Shown: positions 58,263 to 64,000 of the stretch, one piece after another
How positions within the stretch are numbered: position 1 is the stretch's first letter
Layout: every line of letters begins with the position of its first letter
Assembly: GCA_009746045.1 (NCBI GenBank)
Contig: RPFO01000079.1
Coordinates: forward strand, 2,191,344-2,255,343
From: Mesostigma viride
Taxonomy: Eukaryota > Streptophyta > Mesostigmatophyceae > Mesostigmatales > Mesostigmataceae
Length of the DNA stretch: 64,000 bases
Direction: 5' to 3'
Notes under the pieces: model-generated
Databases searched by the model: none
What the model saw: only the letters and a program-made list of their open reading frames with translations
What the model was told of the DNA's origin: nothing
Position numbers and translations under genes: made by a program

Positions 58263-60944
58263 GCTGGAGCTGCCCCCCTTGGAGGGAGACTGCCCCTTAC
58301 CCTTGCCCTTGCCCCAGCCCCTGCCCTTGCCCTTGCCCTTGCCCTTGCCCTTGCCCTTAAACATTTGTCCCAGCAGGGACTTCACTTCTGCCATAGTGAC
58401 AGGTCTCTTGCTCCTGTCTTCCCTCTCCCTATCCTCCTCCTCCCTCTCTTCCCCCCTGACCCTCTTTACAGAGGTGCCCATGGCCCCCTGGCTAAGGGGA
58501 GCCAAGGCCAGCTTGATATAATCCAATGCCTCCTTCATGTCCTCCCAGTACTTTGCCATTCCTGTTGCAAGCATGGCGTAGGTGTTTTTGTCAAGTTTGA
58601 GTTTCTCAAGGAAGGAACGCAGCAAGAACTTGTGATCTAGCTGCTGGACATCAGGACGTGCTTTGATGGCTAGCTCATATTTCTTTGTCTCAGCCACATA
58701 GTCCACTGATGTGACCCTGTATTCCTCTACCCACCTGAATGCCCCATAGATGTCCACAGATGAGGGGGTGGAGAGGAGGTCAGTTAGCTCCTTCATGAAA
58801 GCCTCCCAAACTGCCCTAGCCTGCGTGTCCTGCCACTTGGGATACCTACGCTGGAAGACAAGATGAGATTCTGAATCTGAGAGAGGACTGATGGTAAAAA
58901 TCCCCCTGCATGAGAGATCCAAACCAATTCTTGACATTCAGTTCCTCCCTAGCCAGCTGAAGAGAGAGAAGTGCATGATTCCCCTGCTCCCTAGTATACC
59001 CCTCAGGCAGCCCCCTGACATTAATCCTATCCACAGGACGGTTTTCATTGTAAGTGGGCAACCTAGAGGGGGATGCAGGGGGAGAGGGAGAAGATGGTGT
59101 TGCTGCTGCAGCATTCACAGGAGAGACATGCTGAGAGGGAAGTGCTACTTGAGTGAGCTGAGCAGGAGGGCAAACATGGGCTGTGTAGGAGGGTTAGACA
59201 ACATAGGGGTGGGCTGGGTGGGGGTGTGAGTGTGTGTCACTTCCCGCCTCCTGCTGCGGGCCTCCTCCCAATCATGGAAGGTGGGAGAGAGGGACACTTC
59301 ATCGTCAGTAGGGTTAGTAAGATCATGATGCAGCCAGGTAGGCAGCCACCTACCCGCCCCTCCAGGATGGCATTGTGTAGGAGCTCCAGGAGCGCACCAG
59401 GCACCCTGTTGCCCTGCACCCTCCTCCTGAGAGGAGAGCCTGCAGGGCAGGCAGCAGGTCGTCACACACCCTGCGTGTGCTGCTTGGAGGTTGGGCAAGC
59501 CCAGGATGTGCGTGATAATCGCACACACCAGGCTGCCCGCCTCCGCGACGTGCATCTGCTGGCTCCTGTCGGCCAGCCCACGGAAGGAGGCTGTGGCTGT
59601 CTGTATGGCACGCCACACGGCCTCATCACCCAGGGTGATGAAGTCCGACCTTCCAGGTCGCCTCCAGCTGTGCTGGCTGCTGCCCAGCTGGTGGGACCCT
59701 GAGGCCCCTCCGGCCCTGCCAGGGACTTGTCCTTGTTGCGGCTAGAGGGGGCCTGCCCCCCAGAGCCGCTGGAGGTGCCCGTGACACCCTCCATGGGGGC
59801 TGCATCCCCCGCCAGCGCCGGAGGCGCCGGCGTCGCTGCCGGGGTCCCTGCGACCCCGGGCGCTTGTGTCGCCGCCGGGGTCCCTGCGACCCCGGTGGCC
59901 TCCTCAGCCACCTGGCCCCCCACGCTGGGCGGGGGAGCCCGCGGCTGAGGTTGGACCCTCTGACCTGCCAGAGGGTCCTGGGTGGCTTCACCACCCATGG
60001 GCGTGTTGTGGGCGTCTGCCGCCCCGCGCTCCGTCGCAGGCGGCATCGCAGCCGCCTCACGCCTATCCGGGCCCCAGCCAACTGGCGTGACTTGGGGCCA
60101 CGGCCCCAACGGATCGAGTCAGCGTGATCTCCTGTCGGGCGACCACGCGCAGCGCCTCTCTCTGACGCTGCCTGGACGCCCACTGATCAACAGTGCCGGG
60201 GTTGTGCCTCGGCCGATTGGCGAAACACCACAGCCAAACTGCCACCTGAACCAGTGGGATCTGCATCCTAAGACGCCCCTCGATCAGCGTGTGCACCCGA
60301 TGAACCTCTATCGCATGGATCTGCTCATCTGGAAGCAGCTGAAAACGTTGGTGCATGATCCGGCCGTTCACCGAAATGAACGCCGGGATGTCGTCCTCCC
60401 CAAGGGGGAGAAAATGGGGGGGCGCCCGAACGCGACCGGGGGCGGAACATGTTCCCCATACCGGTCAATGTCCATGGTGGCCATCTGTCGGCCCACGGAA
60501 AGGTTACCAGACGTCGCAGGCGTCTGTGCGAAAGCTCGAGCGAAGGCCGTGACCTCGCAGGCTGCACCTCCCATCCTCCTCGGAGGAATCACTCCGCTCA
60601 CGACCCCCGTCACCTGCGACGGGGGAATTACGTGCCCGGGGGACCTGCCCCCCAGGTGCCATGGCGGACGAACCGCCAGTGGCAAACGGCCGACCGCTCG
60701 CCATCCCCCGGGCGCCGGGCCCCACCTGCGGGGTCCGACGCCTGGGGTGGTCAGCGACCACCGTGCGGAAGGTGACGTTGGGCGTCACCCTCGCATCGTT
60801 GGTGGAGGGCGTGCCCTCCGGCGAAAGTCGGGGTGAGGTGCGCCTGGCAGGCGCCTTCCCCTTGTTGTTGTTGCCGTTGTTGCCGTTGTTGGAAGCCATA
60901 TCTTTTTTTTTGCTTGTAAAAAAAATATCGAACTTTTCAGTCCA

Positions 60945-60990
60945 AGTTGGATGGAGACTAGGGACGACGAACAACTGCTGAAGCTGAAAG
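60945..60990. repeat. 46-bp direct repeat, right copy
   Basis: Partner of 56,929-56,974 (GTTGGATGGAGACTAGGGAC ... CAACTGCTGAAGCTGAAAG). To its right the sequence belongs to the pogo transposon again. Confidence 0.9.
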
Positions 60991-61285
60991 CGAATGATGA
61001 TTGTATTACAATAATACAATGAGAGAGCAATGGAAGCTGAGGGCTCAGAATGGAACGTCTGGGCAAACTCGGGTGCTGCGGCACTCCCCAGTGCTACGCC
61101 TATATGCCTATGGCGGTGCTACCTGCAGCACACAACCAGTGGACAACTGTACACTGCAATGCCATGCGACCACGTCACTAGCATCAACTACACTCGGCCC
61201 GTCCAGAACCGGATAACCCGGGTCTGGCGGGTCGAGCTAGAGTCTAGGCACAGTCTGGCACTATAAACCGCACATCGGTCCACAT

Positions 61286-61329
61286 GACACCTCAGTACCG
61301 TACACCCTGCCGTACTGTACTGAGGTGTC
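61286..61329. repeat. 18-bp stem, 8-base loop palindrome
   Basis: GACACCTCAGTACCGTAC and GTACTGTACTGAGGTGTC pair at 17 of 18 positions. The palindrome is located just after the stop of the transposase DNA-binding ORF, between it and the retroelement. Confidence 0.8.
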
Positions 61330-61333
61330 CCGC

Positions 61334-62011
61334 TCAGCCGCGGTAGGCAATACGCGGCGCGCAGGCCGGAAATCCGTGTGTCAGCCTAAGCATCTCATCT
61401 AACTCTTCCAGGTCGACGTCACCGGCTTCCCCATGCAGGGACTCGCGCTTAATCCCCAGCCGCTTGATCATCCTGTCAAACCAGCCCGTGTTGGGCTGCC
61501 ATTCCACCTCCGTGGCTGCGCCCTCTCCATCGTCCTCGCTTGCCTCCTCATCAACCCGAGTGGTAGTAATGTTCAGCGACTTGGCGACCTTCCTCGCCTT
61601 CTCGCAGATCATGTGGTAAGATACCCCCATCTTCGTTTTCGAAAAGGCGCGCCTGCACAATGCAACGTACTCCACGATGCTCTTGTCCAATGCCACCATC
61701 TTGTCGTCGAGGTGACGAAGGCGCTTCCCGTCGCCAGGCTGCATGCCAGTCTCAATCGCCTGGACACAGACATCCTTGGATTTTTCCACCTTGTAGATGG
61801 CGGCTTCTGAGACATTGTATTCCCTTGCAACGGATGCCTTAGACCTGCCCTTTCCCAGGAGTTGGATGATGTCATATTTTTGCTGGTTTGACAGCTTGCC
61901 CTTGCCACCTGCCTTCTCGCCTGTGGTGTCTCGTTTCTGCTTTTTGCTGTTCGCTGCCCCGCTGTCCGAAAACAGGGCGTTCCATTTGTCCTTATCAGTT
62001 TTGTCGGCCAT
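61334..62011 (-). CDS. Pogo transposase, DNA-binding part
   Basis: From ATG 62,011 the product (225 aa) has a basic N-terminus, then a psq/CENP-B N-terminal helix-turn-helix (KLSNQQKYDIIQLLGKGRSK, then ASVAREYNVSEAAIYKV). A second CENP-B-type domain follows: SIVEYVALCRRAFSKTKMGV, WFDRMIKRLGIKRESLHGEA. It ends LRLTHGFPACAPRIAYRG at a stop. The next expected segment, the linker to the catalytic domain, is found at 56,930 on the other side of the retroelement. The last few residues before the stop probably read into intron or foreign sequence. The promoter would be in the 360 bp to the right, between the ATG and the TIR. Confidence 0.8.
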   Translation of the reverse strand: MADKTDKDKWNALFSDSGAANSKKQKRDTTGEKAGGKGKLSNQQKYDIIQLLGKGRSKASVAREYNVSEAAIYKVEKSKDVCVQAIETGMQPGDGKRLRHLDDKMVALDKSIVEYVALCRRAFSKTKMGVSYHMICEKARKVAKSLNITTTRVDEEASEDDGEGAATEVEWQPNTGWFDRMIKRLGIKRESLHGEAGDVDLEELDEMLRLTHGFPACAPRIAYRG

Positions 62012-62244
62012 TGTGTCGCATTTATGATGGGTTCTAACGTGACGACCGCGTTTGAACAGCAAGCCGTTTGCCCATGTATATAATACAATGATGACTGATT
62101 TCAGCGCCCAACTGACCAAGATATGCAGTGAATTTTATAGATGCTTCGTGTTGGATGGCGCGGAAACCCTGTCGGACCACCGGCGCGGGAAAAAACTCAA
62201 GTCGCGGCAGTCAAAAATCAGTGCCACACCGCGCTAGAAGCCCC

Positions 62245-62375
62245 TACACGCCTTAAGTTGGGTTTTTCCTAGTACAGCCATCAGCCTTAAGTTGGGTTCG
62301 CCATGCAGCCCACTCCAACCCAACTTAAGGCGTGAACCCAACTTAAGCCAACCCAACTTAAGGCGTGAATGACTG
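62245..62375. repeat. Right end with subterminal TTAAGTTGGGTT motifs
   Basis: About five copies of CCTTAAGTTGGGTT, in both orientations, occur at about 62,251, 62,283, 62,317, 62,336 and 62,351. The outermost 21 bases match the left end exactly as an inverted repeat. Confidence 0.85.
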
Positions 62376-62377
62376 TA

Positions 62378-63165
62378 CTGTGTTGCGACCTGAACGGAAG
62401 CCGTGCTGAGTCTCGCTGAGGTGACCGTCCAGGGCCGTGCGCAGGCGGTTCAGGATGAGCCGCATAAGAAGCTTGAGGGGGGCACTTTGAATGCACACCC
62501 CTCTGTAGTTGCCGGGGTCGGCAGGCGACCCCTTGTTCTTGTACAGCATCGTGCGAAAACTGTGTTGCCAGGCCGCTGGAGGTGGTTGCGACGACAGCAG
62601 AAGGCGGTTGCAGATGTCCCGGAAGAGCAGCATAACACCTGTGTCCTCGAATTCGGCTGCAAGTTTTACAACTGCGGCCGGAATCTCGTCAGAGCCGGTG
62701 GCTGTGTCATAACGCAGGCGCTGGACCGCCTCCGTGACCTCGCGAGAGGTGAAAGGAGGCATGTCAGACGGGTCGCCAAGTGGGCCGACCAGCGGGGGGA
62801 CTAGGTAGTCCGCCGCTGACCTAGGCGGGGCCGGGGGCCCTGCGGGGCCGGCCAGGGCGGCCGGGCGGGCGGCGGCGGCTGGGAGCAGGGCTGGGGGCGG
62901 CGCAGCTGTCCCCACGACCTCGGCCGTGGCCGTGGCCCAGGTACGACGGAAGCCGCTTGGCTGGGGCGCCGGGGACGTCGTGGCGGTGGGGCCGGCCGAG
63001 GCCGTCCGGGTGCCCGAGGCGCTTGTACCAGAACCAGGCCCCCTTGCCGTCGTGCTTCTGCTGGCAGCTGCGCAGGTCCTTGACCATCTGCTGAGCATCT
63101 GCCTTCTCAGCCTGCTCGTAGGCGGCCCTCAGAGCTGCTTGCAGCCCAGGTTTGGCGAGCGGCCA
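62378..63165 (-). pseudogene. L1/RTE-like LINE, 5' part of the reverse transcriptase
   Basis: Minus-strand frame 62,358-63,098: REVTEAVQRLRYDTATGSDE with IPAAVVKLA (RT box 1), WQHSFRTMLYKNKGSPADPG with NYRGVCIQSAPLKLLMRLIL (box 2), and LSETQHGFRSGRNT (box 2a/3), where the pogo insertion interrupts. Upstream, in another frame, MVKDLRSCQQKHDGKGAWFW resembles the stretch between endonuclease and RT. The 5' edge is near 63,165; the endonuclease and ORF1 are absent. Confidence 0.8.
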
Positions 63166-63640
63166 TGTAAATAGCCCAGCTTTTAAAAAAGTGGGGGAAC
63201 TTTGCAGGTATGTATGGGCAGGTCATTTAGACAAGTGGTTTGTCTTGGGCAAAATATCTCATAAATTGCGTCTTTTTCTATTTTTAGCTCGCCACCGGTG
63301 CGTGGTTGGGGGTAGTACCCCCAACAAGTGGTGGTATGAATGTCCAAACATCATATTTATGGTACCCAATCATCACTAGATGGTTCCCATGTGCATTGGA
63401 ACTGATACTCACTAAAGTCTGTTTTTCAGGCTTTTGGACGTGCGAGTAAGTAAGTAAGTACTTGCGTGTCATGCGCAAAGGCATGCCACGGAGTACTATC
63501 AAAGAGACAACCAGCGCAGGCCAGAAATCGGGAGAATCCGGACCTACTATGCCAATCTCATTAGAAAAATAATTACACAAAAGTAAACTTAATGTTCAAA
63601 TATCGTCTGCAACTCTGCATCATCCACAGAACTTGCCGGA
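63166..63640. other. No gene; holds a dispersed repeat
   Basis: 63,497-63,541 matches 9171-9215 in inverse orientation (ATCAAAGAGACAACCAGCGC and onward). Nothing else is recognised. Confidence 0.5.
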
Positions 63641-63654
63641 TCGTCTATCGTGTC

Positions 63655-63930
63655 CGATTGCAGCTGTGGCATGCATGCCTCTGGCATGAAGGAGAAAGGG
63701 TGTCTCTGCCCTTTCTTCCTATTGTGCACATACAGGGATTAAAAGCACTTCGGTGCTCCGTGACTCCCCAACGGGAGCACGTGCGAGTATAATTAATTAA
63801 TTAATTAATCAGGTCGGACAGGCGGTAACCAGGGCCACCGCCGCCGTATTCGCGATCATTAATTACTTAATTCGCGATCGGAAGTCCAAGCCAGGCTCGA
63901 ACTCCTTATAAGAGCGGTAAAGCGCGCACG
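63655..63930 (+). repeat. SINE-like repeat with hairpin and (TTAA)n
   Basis: It contains GGTGCTCCGTGACTCCCCAA, CGGGAGCACGTG and (TTAA)n at 63,791-63,810. Homology to 41,600-41,850 (inverted) continues on both sides. It shares only the hairpin and tail with the LINE at 50,513. Confidence 0.55.
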
Positions 63931-64000
63931 TACCTGGCCAGCGCATGACGTGATCCACGACAACAAGAGGCATGACGTGATCAACGACAACATAACGCAT

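Larger units (their letters stand above)
56975..60990 (-). mobile_element. LTR-type retroelement fossil (Gag and integrase)
   Basis: A 4.0-kb fossil inserted in the transposase gene of the pogo transposon. Parts in order on the minus strand: a Gag-like region (start MASNNGNNGNNNKGKAPARR near 60,899, capsid-like helices around 58,600-58,930, Gly/Lys-rich and poly-Asn stretch at 58,160-58,360), a zinc-knuckle-like CHKCHGPPHG, and a retroviral-type integrase (HHCC zinc domain, DDE core with GDVFHIKGQ and ERQGIIERAIRSIK, C-terminal domain). No reverse transcriptase or RNase H is visible, so it is probably an internally reduced, non-autonomous member; copia or gypsy type cannot be decided. It is broken, with roughly three to five interruptions in the Gag region. 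Direct repeats of 46 bp bracket it. Relative age: younger than the pogo transposon and the LINE that hold it. Confidence 0.7.
51973..62375. mobile_element. 10.4-kb pogo/Tc1-mariner transposon
   Basis: Both ends read inward as CAGTCATTCACGCCTTAAGT and are flanked by TA (51,971-51,972 and 62,376-62,377), the mariner/pogo target duplication. The insertion splits a LINE reverse transcriptase, which fixes both edges. Inside are a CENP-B/pogo transposase (minus), a HIRAN-domain ORF (plus) and a third ORF (minus). Later insertions are a retroelement, two LINE or SINE tails and a MITE. Without these the element would be about 5.7 kb, large for this superfamily. The transposase is interrupted, so this copy is not autonomous now. 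Confidence 0.85.

Overview
The window looks like nuclear DNA of a green alga, most likely a chlorophyte of the Chlamydomonas/Volvox kind. Evidence: spliced GC-rich genes with GT-AG introns, a proline-rich protein with secretion and GPI-type signals, and a dense, mixed load of LINEs, DNA transposons, Helitron-like repeats, minisatellites and (TTAA)n tails. No operons, rRNA, tRNA or CRISPR were seen. The organism call is inference.

Layout. 1-6.2 kb: a multi-exon coiled-coil gene on the minus strand (1062-5435, incomplete at both ends), with a 32-bp minisatellite and a (CCCCA)n tract in its introns. 6750-7418: an intronless homologue of the nucleolar box C/D snoRNP assembly factor NOPCHAP1. 7.6-12.5 kb: a small pogo-type MITE, a LINE fragment and an ORF1-only LINE unit. 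12,583-39,290: 27 kb of head-to-tail repeat units of several families. All end in the same way: a GC hairpin followed by CTTG or CTAG at one end and a conserved ACTACGAT motif at the other. The best reading is tandem arrays of non-autonomous Helitron-like rolling-circle elements on the minus strand. 39,501-40,249: a small secreted, probably GPI-anchored Pro-rich protein. 41-43.5 kb: scrambled LINE pieces. 43,567-48,829: a hAT-type element (8-bp target duplication) carrying two tail-to-tail copies of an R2-like LINE.

50.5-63.2 kb is a nest. An L1/RTE-like LINE on the minus strand is split at a TA by a 10.4-kb pogo (Tc1/mariner) transposon, 51,973-62,375. The transposon has a CENP-B/pogo DDE transposase, a stand-alone HIRAN-domain ORF, a second conserved-looking ORF, and ends built from repeated 17-bp motifs. 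It has itself been hit by a Gag-integrase retroelement fossil (about 56,975-60,990, bracketed by 46-bp direct repeats), by a LINE tail, by a SINE-like tail and by a MITE.

The host genes are few and unrelated; most of the window records successive element insertions. The most novel items are the mixed-family Helitron-like arrays with common ends, and the pogo transposon with HIRAN cargo and a PCNA-box-like C-terminus. All coordinates of introns and element edges were read by eye.
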